Below, piece by piece: positions 47,164 through 58,335 of a stretch of DNA of 64,000 nt. The DNA comes from Adiantum capillus-veneris. Its lineage: Eukaryota > Streptophyta > Polypodiopsida > Polypodiales > Pteridaceae. The DNA is taken from assembly GCA_014529385.2 (NCBI GenBank), contig CM043956.1, forward strand, positions 86,419,721 through 86,483,720, in the 5' to 3' direction. The position numbers were made by a program, and so were the translations under genes. Every line of letters starts with the position of its first letter. Positions within the stretch are counted from its first letter, which is position 1. The notes beneath the pieces are model-generated. The model worked only from the letters and a program-made list of their open reading frames with translations, searched no databases and was not told where the DNA came from.

Positions 47164-47660
47164 AAAATTGTGCGAGCAATAGGCGATGTCAGGATGGTTA
47201 AGCGAGGTGTGGCCACATCATTCTACAGACGGACATATGCAAAGCTAGATTACAACTCCCAAACTGGAGATAGAGTACATACAATGCAATTTGAATTTTG
47301 AAGATAAATCTCAAAGTTTGTAGGTTGAATTACACTAAACCAAGGTTTCGTTTTTTTAAAGGTACGGGTGGGTGAAAGAGAACTAGCACGTGGGCAAAGT
47401 TGTCCTAGGAAAACTGCTCATAAAATTTTCCACCTTGTGTGCCCTTCTATTGAAGCACTCCGTATAATCCCTTACCATTATTGCCTCCCTTGACACCTTT
47501 GTCACCACCACCTTTGGCTACATCACCAACTTTCCCACCCCCTAGATGGTAGCCTTCATCATATATGATGGTTTTAAGCAAAATTTAATATATACTATGA
47601 TGTGGAGTTTCTCAAAAGAATCTCGTCATTGCAATAATATAAATAGTTTCAAGTTCCCAC

Positions 47661-48181
47661 CATTTTCTCTAGAGTAAAAATGCGCTTCCAATATCTGAGG
47701 GAAACAAATTTTGAGGAGAGGACTATCAATGTGCCATTGTAATGGTTCCAACTATTCTAGCCCATCAAAGGAAACATTCTACCAAACCCTTGTTCAAAGG
47801 TTTTTCTCTTTCAAAAATCTATGGTCGGTTTACCATTAAAAATAGGTGCAATCTTGTCTTTACTTTTTGTTGTTGTGCTTGGTCACCTAAGAGATCTTGT
47901 TCGGTTTTTATTTTGTATAGTGTGCCTTGCTCTGTCTTGCTCGGAAAATCTCGCTCGAGGTTTGGGATTCCTCCATACATTACCTTTATTTCCATTCTAA
48001 TCCCTACAATGTAGGGTTGTCCAAGGATGAGATCATAAGAATATGTGTCCTGTACAAAGAAATTATGCTCTTCCTTTACATCTCCAATAGTCACTTTCAC
48101 ACTAGGACAAGTTGCATATAACTCACCTGATGAATTTTTTGCCACCTTAACCATCCAGCCATGATCTGTGTCTATTGGTAA
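47661..48181 (-). pseudogene. R6 protease C-terminal half
   Basis: It contains MVKVAKNSSGELYATC and YDLILGQPYIVGIRMEIKV, the retropepsin C-terminal part. It continues from 58471-58600 once R7 is removed; the GTAA duplication restores the frame. A frameshift near 47819 follows, then pol linker sequence to X. Confidence 0.8.
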
Positions 48182-49931
48182 TGATAGCCGTTTTTCGGCT
48201 TTCCATAATTGCCATAGTAAGCTACCTCACCCTATCAAATCACTCAAAAACTGTGGCTATGCCTACCATTTCACTGTACATAGGCGTGTGTGAGTTAGGG
48301 GACTTTTCCCATATCTTCTTAAAAACCCTTAATTAGCTAGTCACTGGGCTAGTTGAGCCAAAAAAAATATATATATATAAAAAATATAAGTATATTATGT
48401 CCCATTTGTGTGTAAATATTTCATTGTATATATGGCATAAATAATAGAATTTTTCATAATTATTTTGATATTTATTTAAATATTTCTACCTATAGTGTGT
48501 TATTTATGCTATGTACATTGACTCACAATTACCATATTTTTTCTTACCATTTTGCATACTCTTTATTCCATATAAAAATAATTTCATGCAATCTTCTCTT
48601 ATTTTTGGTGTAACTCCATCCCAATAAAAATCCAAAATAACTAGTTTTATTTATGTGTATATGTTTTCACTATTGTCATTTTTTCCTTCCTACATCTATT
48701 CTCTATTACTCTCATAAATTAGACCACCAAAAATATTCATCTTTTTATGGTAGACTTATAATGAGAGAGATTTATTTTGACCCCTTTATATTTCTTCCAC
48801 CTATATTATTTATATTTGACATGTACATATTTTTTTAGACCCCTCAATATTTGATTTTCTTAGTTCTACTATTCACTTATATCATGATCTCAATAATATC
48901 TTCAATTATAGACCTACCAAATAAGGTCAAGGGTATGTGGCATGCATGCATGCACCATGGGGAGCTCACTCTTGGAGGTATTCAAAAGAATCATCCAAAG
49001 AAAGACCTCACAAGGGCTTTGTGCAGTGGAAAAAACAGTCGGTTTTGCTAAATTTTTAAAGATCACATGCTCCCAGAATTTGAAAAGGTGATACAAAAAA
49101 ACGTTGTAGCTCGTGAGCTGAACTTTCACCTCAATTTTTTTCATATTTTTTTGAGCTACAAACTGTGAGCTATGATTTTATTAGTGGACCCCAGTTTGCC
49201 CATGCTATGCAACCACACTCCCTCTTCCACTTTATCATTTTCCTCTTTCACACACACTCCTCCCTCTCCTTCCCACTCCCATGTCCTAATTCACCCTTTT
49301 CACCATTGCAACATCTCTCACACCTCCATAGCCTTCATCCTCCATTTCTACACCCTATGTGTCCCCCTTTCTCTCTACCTATATGTCCATATTATCATAC
49401 TCTGTTCAGCTTTGTAAAGAACTTCAAAAATCAACAAAAATCCAAGGATAACCTCTGCAAATGAAGGCTTTTATCATGAATTTTCCAAGGTTTAAAACTA
49501 ACATAACTTCATCAACACGTGCTACCTCGCCATGCTGACTGCTTCTTCTTCCGGTGCTGTAAAGAGGTGAATGTCAACTTCTCCAAAGCTTCAATCTCTC
49601 TTTACAAGCTCATCCCTTCTCTAACTTTTCTCATCATATATCTCACCATTTTGTGAATGATTTTGTAACTGTGTTTTAGTGATAATTACTAACTACTAAC
49701 CACTAAACTTATTGTAAAATGCACCCTCTACTAGAATAGGCACTCCCAAATTATTCACTCAATCCTCTCTCCTATCATCCTCAATAATTCTCTTCCCTTG
49801 AGCCCACATCCATGTGACTCAAAGGACAAGAGAGACCCACCCTCATTAAAATATATATATATATATGCATAATCTTTTATTTCTTCAAATAAATTTGATT
49901 AGGCATAATCCAAATCGGGGCTTCTAAAACC

Positions 49932-49939
49932 TATAAATA
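49932..49939 (+). promoter_or_regulatory. TATA box of R7 5' LTR
   Basis: TATAAATA then GAGCCC; start of transcription expected near 49965. The transcript would then read through the stem-loop, PBS and small frame. Confidence 0.65.
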
Positions 49940-50604
49940 GAGCCCTTCTCTCCCTTGTAAATCATCACATGATCACACTACACCACACCATTCTCAACAC
50001 ATAACACACCACTCTTCAAGTCTAGTTGTGTAGAGTGTGTGCATCATGAGTGCTCTATTCCATCATTACACATAGGTGCATGGAGAAGCTTGAAGTTAGT
50101 TATGCCATCTAGAGCAGTGGAGTGTATGCCATACTCTTCACCACACTTGTAGCCTACTCTTGTGCATAGATAAGATTTATAGTTTTGGGTGCAATTGTAT
50201 GCTGCAACTGCGACTCTTCTCTCCAAATTGACTTGATAAGTTGGCTAATCAGGTGGTTGAAGGTATATTGTCCTTGAAGTTTGTTGTGCCATTTCATGCT
50301 TGGTGGTTTGAGGGCTTGTTGAATTGTTTTCCTAAAAGGTCAATTGTAAGAGGGTGCTCGGTGAGAGGGCTCCCATGACCCTAAGACAATTTGTGTATTG
50401 GCAACAAGGTCATGTTTTGTGTTGTCTCTCTATTTCTCATCGAGCTTTTTGTGCATCTAGTATTTAAGGCTAAGACTGAGTTGCTCAAGTTGATTTGTGC
50501 TCTTTACCTCTCTCTGGCGTGGTGAATGTTTGTGTTTGGTGTGTGTGACTATCTTGCATTCCCCTCTCTTTGTGCGTTTGAGTACAAGGAGATATCACTT
50601 GCGT

Positions 50605-50636
50605 CCTAGTTTGCATCTACAACTAGGTGGTGCCCC
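50605..50636 (+). promoter_or_regulatory. LTR stem-loop plus TGGTGCCCC (R7 5' LTR)
   Basis: CCTAGTT and AACTAGG pair across 9 nt, followed at once by TGGTGCCCC, 134 nt before the LTR end and about 138 nt before the true PBS with the same nine bases. Confidence 0.7.
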
Positions 50637-50773
50637 TTTTCTTGTTTAGTTTTTGGCTGTGGGTTGTTGTTGTCTCTGATTGTGCTTGCCCCAGCCCCAA
50701 TTGAGCAGTACGGGAGCCTCGAAGGGTGTTTAGAGGCCGCTCCTCTTGTTGCCCGCCCTAGACCGCCTCAAAT

Positions 50774-50785
50774 TGGTGCCCCCAC
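50774..50785 (+). promoter_or_regulatory. R7 primer binding site
   Basis: TGGTGCCCCCAC, three bases after the LTR end. Same as R1. Confidence 0.88.
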
Positions 50786-50845
50786 AGAGGACGGCTTGTG
50801 TGTGTTTTGTGAAGGCTCAACCTTTAGCATAATCAAGTAGCTTGC

Positions 50846-51058
50846 ATGAATCACAAGAATTTGTATGATTCTTTCATTCCGATTGCAAGACAAAAGGTAC
50901 ACATAATTGTTAGTACTAAGTTGCAATTTCAACGAGTAATTCGTAGAATTTTAGGTTCTCTTAGGTTAGCCGAAATAAATGCTTTGGTAAATCCTTTTAT
51001 TTTGCCTCTCATTAGGTACGATCTTAGTTTCGATGTATATATCTTTGTTCTATTTTAG
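50846..51058 (+). CDS. Conserved pre-gag small protein, R7 copy
   Basis: An intact 70-codon frame with its ATG 60 nt after the PBS, starting MNHKNLYDSFIPI and ending YDLSFDVYIFVLF. It contains VSTKLQFQR, LGSLRLAEI and PFILPLIRY. It is closest to the R6 copy at 60612-60824 (both have NPFILPLIRYD), with most differences at third codon positions (for example ATT/ATC, TTG/TTA, CTC/TTG, AGG/AGA, TAC/TAT in that block). It stops about 20 nt before the likely gag ATG. Still open although gag and pol of R7 are broken. Confidence 0.75.
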   Translation: MNHKNLYDSFIPIARQKVHIIVSTKLQFQRVIRRILGSLRLAEINALVNPFILPLIRYDLSFDVYIFVLF

Positions 51059-51081
51059 GCATTAGTTTATGTATAGAGCAT

Positions 51082-51470
51082 GGATAATGGCCCAGAAATG
51101 TTCCTTTTTACTTCACACCACATATTAGGATAAATAGAAGGTCTTAGACCCAAAGGTAAGTCACAAGCATCAACCTCTAGGGATCTTCCTGAGGTAACGA
51201 CGGAAGTGATTGAGAAGTTAAATGAATCTTTAAGCAGCTTATCAATTCACCTTGCACAAGCTGTAGGTCCAAAGGGAAAAGCAAAGAAGTCTGAAGAGCG
51301 AGATTGACGACCTAGGAGAGTCTTGCAATGTTGGAATTGCGGAGAGTCTGGACATGGGATATATAATTGTCCTTGGCCCCGTGGGGAGCTAGGGAGACCT
51401 AACTTGAATTACCCAGTGATGAATGCAGGTGAAGGAACTAGTTAGCAACCACGGCTTCTACAAAGGCCCA
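51082..51470 (+). pseudogene. R7 gag remnant with zinc knuckle
   Basis: A short MDNGPEMFLF start, a stop, then EVIEKLNESLSSLSIHLAQ (the C-terminal gag linker, as in R1 and R2) and the knuckle CWNCGESGHGIYNC at 51329-51370. The central gag core found in R1 is missing, so a deletion of several hundred bases is inferred. Confidence 0.72.
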
Positions 51471-51496
51471 ATGGAGCAAGACCACATCCACAAGGA

Positions 51497-52230
51497 GTGG
51501 AAAGAGTTCCACCTTTGCGAGACACAAATGTGCATGCGGTAGAGGTGACAAATTCAAAAGAGGTTGACATGGAAGCAAATGGCATTAAGCGTGGCCGTGG
51601 AAAAGGGAAGGAGAAAGAAGGTGTCACATCACAGAGTGACCATGGACGAGGTAAGAAGGCAAAGGAGACCAATGAAGCTAAGAGGACTAGACGTCGTATC
51701 AATCTCCAAGACTTCCCTCTTGGACATGGTATGGATCCATACAACTTGTTGGGAGACATGAGAGGTAAGGGTCCTGATATCACATGGCCTCAGTTTCTTG
51801 CATTATGCCCACAAGTTAGGAGGGATTTAACAAACGCAGTTAGCACTAGGAGAAAGGTAAAAGAGAGTGTGCCTTTTGTAAAAATTGCACATGCTGAAAT
51901 GAATGAGGATATTACACCTGTGCTAGATTGTTACATCAAAGGAAGATTGGTTAGGAAAGGTCTAGTGGATGGGGGTGCACAAATTTGCATCATGACAGAG
52001 GGACTCATGCAGAAACTAGGCATGCACATCCATGAGACACCTGAAATTAAAGTCAAGATGGCAAACAATAGCAAAGCTAGGTGTGTAGGCATTTGTAAAA
52101 ATGTTTTTGTAGAGGCATTTGGCATTAAGAAGGCGGTGGATTTTTATATTATGTCTACCAAAGGAATGGTTACCCATTTATCCTAGGGAGACCATGGCTA
52201 ATGAAAATGTGAGTTTTGCAGGATTGGGAG
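51497..52230 (+). pseudogene. R7 gag-pol linker and protease
   Basis: A basic Lys/Arg-rich stretch (KRGRGKGKEKEG), then DITWPQFLALCPQVRRDL shared with R1, and the retropepsin site LVDGGAQICIMTE (Asp codon 51968-51970). A frameshift near 52170 separates it from FILGRPWLM. Confidence 0.78.
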
Positions 52231-53565
52231 AGTGGAAAGCTAATTTGCAAGAATGACAATCATAAGAAGGTTGTCTTTGACATGAAGGAGCAATGCCAAG
52301 AGGAGATCCATGAAGAATCATCTCAAAGTGAGACAGAGGAAGGCTGGACCGATAGCACTTCAGAAGGAGAAAGTAGCGGTAGCATTACTGAAGAGGAGTC
52401 TTCCAGCGAAGTCATGGGGGTAAGGTTTAATCCAAACAACCAAGAGACCTCTTGCCCATGTTTGGAAGAGGTAGGTTCCCAAGAGAACCAAAATGTCCAA
52501 GATGAAATAATGTTAGAAGGTATGTTGTCTACAACACTTACAAAGGACAAAAAAGAGGAGTTCAAATGTGTGCTAAGGAAATTTCCTACGCTTTTTGCTA
52601 AAGACTACACCGATGTGCGTGGAGTAGATGCTGTTCAACACAAAATTGAGTTGAAGCCAGAGGCCAAACCTAAGGCTCAGAAGCTATGAAGGCTAGGAGT
52701 CATCAAGGAGCAGGATTTACTCAAGGAGGTAAGAAAGCTTCTAGCAGCAGGTTTCATTTATCTAGTGGAGAATTCAGAGTGGGTCTCTCCTGTTGTTGTC
52801 ACTCCTAAGAAAAATGGCAAGTGGAGGGTGTGTGTGGATTACCGTCCACTCAATGAGGCAACAAAAAGAGATCACTTTCCCCTCCCATTTCAAGATGAGA
52901 TACTAAATGAGGTAGCTGGTAATGAGAAGTACACTGTGTGTGATGGCTACTCGGGTTACTTTCAAATAGGTATCGCATTGGAAGATCAGTTAAAAACAAC
53001 GTTCATCACTCCTTGGGGTTGTTATGCTTTTAGAGTCATGCCATTTGGTCCGACAAATGCTCCTGCAACATTCCAACATTTCATGAACATGGTGTTTCAA
53101 GCATTCTTTGGAAAGTCAATTAGGGTGTTCATTGATGATTTCTGCATTTATAGCTCAAAATCATTGCATCTACAAAGGGTAGAACAAGGTTTAAAGAAGC
53201 TCTATGACATGGGAGGTCAACTCAACCCCGACAAATGTCACATAGGTGAGGATGAAGTGATCTTTTTTGGTCACAAGGTTTCCTATAAAGGCATTGAGGT
53301 GGATCCTTCAAAGGCAAAGGCTCTTATTGAGCTCGCATCACCGAAGAATCTCAAAGAGGTCATCTCATTCATTCAAAAGGTGAAGTATATGTCACTCTTT
53401 ATTCACTTAGCTTCGGAGTTGCTTCATCCTTTGCAAAAGTTGACACAACAAGTAGAATTTGCATGGTCTTATGAGCTTGAAGAGTACTTTTGTAACATTA
53501 AAGTCATCCTGTCAGAGCTACCAACACTCATGCCTCCTTGTTGGGAGTACACATTCTTTTGTTAG
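52230..53565 (+). pseudogene. R7 reverse transcriptase
   Basis: An acidic linker (SQSETEEGW, SITEEESSSE), then RT: SEWVSPVVVTPKKNGKWR, RDHFPLPFQDEILNEVAG, CDGYSGYFQIG, MPFGPTNAPATFQHF and the catalytic box FIDDF. The thumb runs through IFFGHKVSYKGIEVDPSKAK. A single stop near 52687 and a frameshift near 53565 are the main breaks; the RT domain itself is open. Confidence 0.88.
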
Positions 53566-53880
53566 CTCTAGTGTTGGGAAAGAAACAATTGGAGCGGTTT
53601 TGCTACAACAAGATCCCCATAGTACCCGGATGCGACCCATCTACTTTGCTAGTAGGGTCATGAATTCTTTGGAGAGAGGCTACACGGAGGCAGAACTCCT
53701 GATGATTTCTCTCATGTTTGCGGTGAGAAAGTTTAGATCCTACTTGCTACCAAAACCTTTTGTAATTCTCACTGCATAAAATTTGTTTCCTTGGGTGTCA
53801 TCTCAAATGAATCTTAGCACTAGGATCTCAAAGTGGATTATGGAATTGCAAGAGTTCCAATACTCTTTCAAGGTAGAAGA
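53560..53880 (+). pseudogene. R7 first RNase H (catalytic residues eroded)
   Basis: SSVGKETIGAVLLQQD aligns with the gypsy RNase H start but has Ser where the catalytic Asp is expected. YTEAELLMISLMFAVRKF keeps the Glu. FVILTA lacks the TDH Asp. The domain has probably become a spacer, as in other elements with a second RNase H. Confidence 0.7.
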
Positions 53881-53882
53881 TA

Positions 53883-54430
53883 GTGTGTGTCCACAATTGG
53901 CAAGGGATCCTTACTTATAGGGTACATGAGAAGGAGATTAAGGTGCCTGAAATAAAGACCCTACCATTGCCACCACCGAAAAATATTCCTAATGCTTTTA
54001 CCTTGTTCTTTGATGGAGCTTTTCTACGAGTTACAGGAAAAGCAGGGGGAGGGCTAGTGTTGCTCAACCCAAGTGGGGAGGTGGTCATGAAAGAGAAAGT
54101 CAATCTACCAGGTTCAACTAGCAACAATGAAGCAGAATACGACACACTACTTCATGGTTTGAAGATGTTCCTTGGCGAAGGGATACAACGTCTCATGGTA
54201 AAGGGAAATGCACTTCTCATCGTGAAGCAACTTTTAGGCATTTGGGCATGCAAGAATGAAAGCCTAAGGACAAAAGTTCATGCTATTCAAAGGATGTTTA
54301 ATCAGTTTGAAGAAGTGCAACTATATCATATTCCTAGGAAACAAAATGAAGATGCCAATTTATTTGCACAACAAGCAGTTACATGTGTTGAGAAAGAAGT
54401 GCAGGTCATCATGGTGGTAGCAATTGTCAA
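53883..54430 (+). pseudogene. R7 second (archaeal-like) RNase H
   Basis: TLFFDGAFLRVTGKAGGG (Asp), TSNNEAEYDTLLHGLKMFL (Glu), LMVKGNALLIVKQLLG (Asn where Asp is usual) and IPRKQNEDANLFAQQA (Asp). In frame with integrase to 55133. Tat lineage hallmark. R2 keeps the third site and loses the fourth, so the two copies decayed differently. Confidence 0.82.
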
Positions 54431-55755
54431 GCAACCGAGATACCAGGGATTGGAGTCATTGACTCCAATTATTAGCTACATTTTGGAGGGTGAGTTTCCA
54501 CAAGACTTCACAAGGGCTCAGAAGAGGAGACTCATGAAAAATGGAAGCGCGTATCTCTTCTTAGAAGGATCCCTCTATCAAAGAGGGAATGATCAAATGT
54601 GCAGAAGAGTACCAACTATTGAGGAAATCCCAGCCATTCTAAAAGGTTTGCATGAGGAAGCGTGTGGTGGTCATTTTGCACAGGAACTCACTGCAAAAAA
54701 GATTTTGCTTGCCGGATATGTTTGGCCAAGCTTGCACATTGATGTTCAACATTGGTGTAAAAGCTGCCACAATTGTCAGATTAATGGAAACAAGTGTCTG
54801 TTACATGGTCCACGGCAGCTAGTCCTTGCAAATGGTCCGTTTGAAAAATGGGGCATTGATGCTATGGGTCCATTGCCCAGGACTAAAAATGGAAAATTGT
54901 ATATCTTGGTGGACATAGACTACATGACTAGGTGGGTAGAAGCTCAAAGTGTGGCAAGAGTGAATGAGAAGATAGTTAGCAAGTTTGCGTACACTCACAC
55001 TTGTTGCAGATTTGGCACACCTTTGGAGATTGTTTTTGATAATGGTCCAGGGTTTAGAAAGGGCTTGCTCACAGAAGTCTATGAAGAACTTCACATTCTA
55101 AATCGTCATAGTACACCCTACTATCCCCAATAAAATGGTTTCGTAGAAAAATCTAATGGTGTCATTGCAAGCATCATTAGAAAGATGGTGAAAAACAAGA
55201 CAAAGTTGTGGGATGACTTCTTAGATGGTGCCTTGTGGGCGTATCGAACCACATATAGGGAAGCCACGGAGTTTACACCATTTCACTTGGTCCTTGGTCA
55301 AGAGGCTCTGCAGCCTATCGAGGTCAGCATTCCAACAATACGGCTTCATGGCAGAGGTGCACAAAATGATCAAGAAGCATGGATGGATCGACTTATTACC
55401 TTAGCTGAGCTTGAGTGGAAAAGAGAAGCAGCATACGAGTGCTACAAGAGAAAATCTACATAGGCGAAGGAGAAGCTTGACAAGAAACTAAAGGATAAAG
55501 GCATCAATGAAGGAGATCTTGTGCTAAGGTATGACAATCGACTCGATAATCGTTTTGATTCCAAATTTGAAACTAGATGGAAGGGGCCATACATAGTTAA
55601 GAAGGCTTTCAATTCAAGTTACTATCAACTTATGGACTTGAATGGGAAAGAGAACTCTAGGAAGGTAAATGGTTATCGCTTGAAGCCATTTGAGTCGCCT
55701 TCTACCAAAGGATCTACCAAAGATCTGTCAAAGGGCAGCTGTCTCATGTAAGTAT
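54430..55755 (+). pseudogene. R7 integrase and C-terminal tail
   Basis: Zinc site LHEEACGGHF and CKSCHNCQ; catalytic core WGIDAMGPLPRTKNGK (Asp), VFDNGPGFRKG (Asp) and NGFVEKSNGVI (Glu), with a stop at 55131-55133 between the last two. Then LWAYRTTYREATEFTPFHLV and the tail KFETRWKGPYIVKKAFNSSY, KENSRKVNGYRLKPFE. A second stop lies near 55460. Confidence 0.85.
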
Positions 55756-55885
55756 TGTTACATGAAGCATGAGAGTAACACAAACCAAAATTCTGAAGGG
55801 CCAAACAATGAAGATCTCGTCAAGGACTCTGAAGCACTCTCTTTGGAAGAGATGCTCTATGATGGTACATGAATATACCATCATC

Positions 55886-55899
55886 CTGGGAAGGGCTAA
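55886..55899 (+). promoter_or_regulatory. R7 polypurine tract
   Basis: CTGGGAAGGGCTAA immediately before the 3' LTR start; R4 has the related AGGGGAGGGCTAAA. Confidence 0.75.
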
Positions 55900-57634
55900 T
55901 GATAGACCTTTTTCGGCTTTCCATAATTGCCATAGTAAGCTACCTCACTCTATCAAATCACTCAAACACTGTGGCTATGCCTACCATTTCACTGTACATA
56001 GGCGTGAGTAAGTTAGGGGACTTTTCCCATATCTTCTTAAAAACCCTTAATTAGCTAGTCACTGGGCTAGTTGAGCCAAAAAAATCTAAGTATATTATGG
56101 CCCATTTGTGTGTAAATATTCCATTGTATATAGGGCCTAAATAAAAGGATTTTTCATATTTATTTAAATATTTCTACCTATGGTGTGTTATTTATGCTAT
56201 GTACATTGACTCACCATTACCATATTTTTTCTTACCATTTTACATACTCTTTATTCCATATAAAAATAATTTCATGCAAGATTCTCTTATTTTTGGTGTA
56301 ACTCCATCCCAATAAAAATCCAAAAAAACTAGTTTTATTTATGTGTATATTTTGTCACTACTGTCATTTTTTCCTTCCTACATCTATTCTCTATTACTCT
56401 CATAAATTAGACCACCAAAAATATTCATCTTTTTATGGTATACTTATAATGAGAGAGATTTATTTTGACCCCTTTATATTTTTTCCACCTATATTATTTA
56501 TATTTGACATGTACATATTTTTTGAGACCCCTCAATATTTGATTTTCTTAGTTCTACTCTTCACTTATATCATGATCTTAATAATATCTTCAATTATAGA
56601 CCTACAAAATAAGGTCAAGGGTATGTGGCATGCATGCATGAACCATGGGGAGCTCACTCTTGGAGGTATTCAAAAGAATCATCCAAAGAAGGACCTCACA
56701 ACGACTTTGTGCAGTGGAAAAAACTGTCGATTTTGCTGAATTTTTTAAGATCACATGCTCCCCAGATTTGAAAAGGTGATACAAACAAAAGTTGTAGCTC
56801 GTGAGCTGACCTCTCACCTCAACTTTTTTCATATTTTTTTGAGCTACGAGGCGTTAGCTATGATTTTATTGGTGGACCCCAGTTTGCCCATGCTATGCAG
56901 CCACACTCCCTCTTCCACTTTATCATTTTCCTCTTTCACACACACTCCTCCCTCTCCTTCCCACTCCCAAACCTGCAACTCCCATGTCCTAATTCACCCT
57001 TTTCACCATTGCCACATCTCTCACACCTCCATAGCCTTCATCCTCTATTTCTACACCCTATGTGTCCCCCTTTCTCTCTACATATATGTCCATATTACCA
57101 TACTCTCTTCAGCTTTGTAAAGAACTTCAAAAATCATCAAAAATCCAAGGACAACCTCTGCAAATGAAGGCTTTTATCATGAATTTTCTAAGGTTTGAAA
57201 ATAACATAACTTCATTGACACGCACTACTTCGCCATGCTGACTGCTTCTTCTTCCGGTGCTGTAAAGAGGTGAATGTCAACTTCTCCAAAGCTTCAATCT
57301 CTCTTTACAAGCTCATCCCTTCTCTAACTTTTCTCATCATATATCTCACCATTTGGTGAATGATTTTGTAAATATGTTTTAGTGATAATTACTAACTACT
57401 AACCACTAACCTTGTTGTAAAATGCACCCTCTACTAGAGTAGGCACTCCCAAATTATTCACTCAATCCTCTCTCCTTTCATCCTCAATAATTCTCTTCCC
57501 TTGAGCCCACATCCATGTGACTCAAAGGACAAGAGAGACCCACCCTCATTAAAATATATATATATATATGCATAATCTTTTATTCCTTCAAATAAATTTG
57601 ATTAGGCCTAATCCAAATCGGGGCTTCTAAAACC

Positions 57635-57642
57635 TATAAATA
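57635..57642 (+). promoter_or_regulatory. TATA box of R7 3' LTR
   Basis: TATAAATA then GAGCCC; it could drive transcription into R6 flanking sequence. Confidence 0.6.
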
Positions 57643-58304
57643 GAGCCCTTCTCTTCGTTGTAAATCATCACATGATCACACTACACCACACCATTCTCAA
57701 CACATAACACACCACTCTTCAAGCCTAGTTGTGTAGAGTGTGTGCATCGTGAGTGCTCTATTCCATCATTACACATAGGTGCATGGAGAAGCTTGAAGTT
57801 AGTTATGCCATCTAGAGGACTGGAGTGTATGCCATACTCTTCACCACACTTGTAGCCTACTCTTGTGCATAAATAAGATTTATAGTTTTGGGTGCAGTTG
57901 TATGCTGCAACTACAACTCTTCTCTCCAAATTGACTTGATAAGTTGGCTAATCAGGTGGTTGAAGGTATATTGTCCTTGAAGTTTGTTGTGCCATTTCAT
58001 GCTTGGTGGTTTGAGGGCTTGTTGAATTGTTTGCCTAAAAGGTCAATTGTAAGAGGGTGCTCGGTGAGAGGGCTCCCGTGACCCTTAGACAATTTGTGTA
58101 TTGGAAACATGGTCATGTTTTGTGTTGTCTCTCTATTTCTCATCGAGCTTTGTGTGCATCTAGTCTTTAAGGCTAATACTGAGTTGCTCAAGTTGATTTT
58201 TGCTCTTTACCTTTCTCTAGCGTGGTGAATGTTTGTGTTTGGTGTGTGTGGCTATCTTGCATTCCCCTCTCTTTGTGCGATTGAGTAGGAGATATCACGT
58301 GCAT

Positions 58305-58335
58305 CCTAGTTAGCATGTACAACTAGGGGGTGCCC
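58305..58335 (+). promoter_or_regulatory. LTR stem-loop (R7 3' LTR)
   Basis: CCTAGTT and AACTAGG pair across 9 nt; the next bases are GGGTGCCCC, one change from TGGTGCCCC. Confidence 0.6.

Larger units (their letters stand above)
43007..47648. mobile_element. X: 4.6-kb insertion of unknown class in R6
   Basis: A 12-bp direct repeat TCAAGTTCCCAC flanks it (42995-43006, 47649-47660). The R6 reading frame continues from one side to the other if X is removed. No terminal inverted repeats, poly(A) or transposase are seen. It contains long (GA)n tracts, a G18 run, a duplicated GC-rich palindrome and a more GC-rich part (45.2-46.4 kb). Confidence 0.55.
48182..50770 (+). repeat. R7 5' LTR
   Basis: It starts TGATAGCCGTTTTTCGGCT, ends GACCGCCTCA. 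TATA box 49932-49939. It carries an (AT)n tract near 49850 and the stem-loop near the 3' end. Confidence 0.9.
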
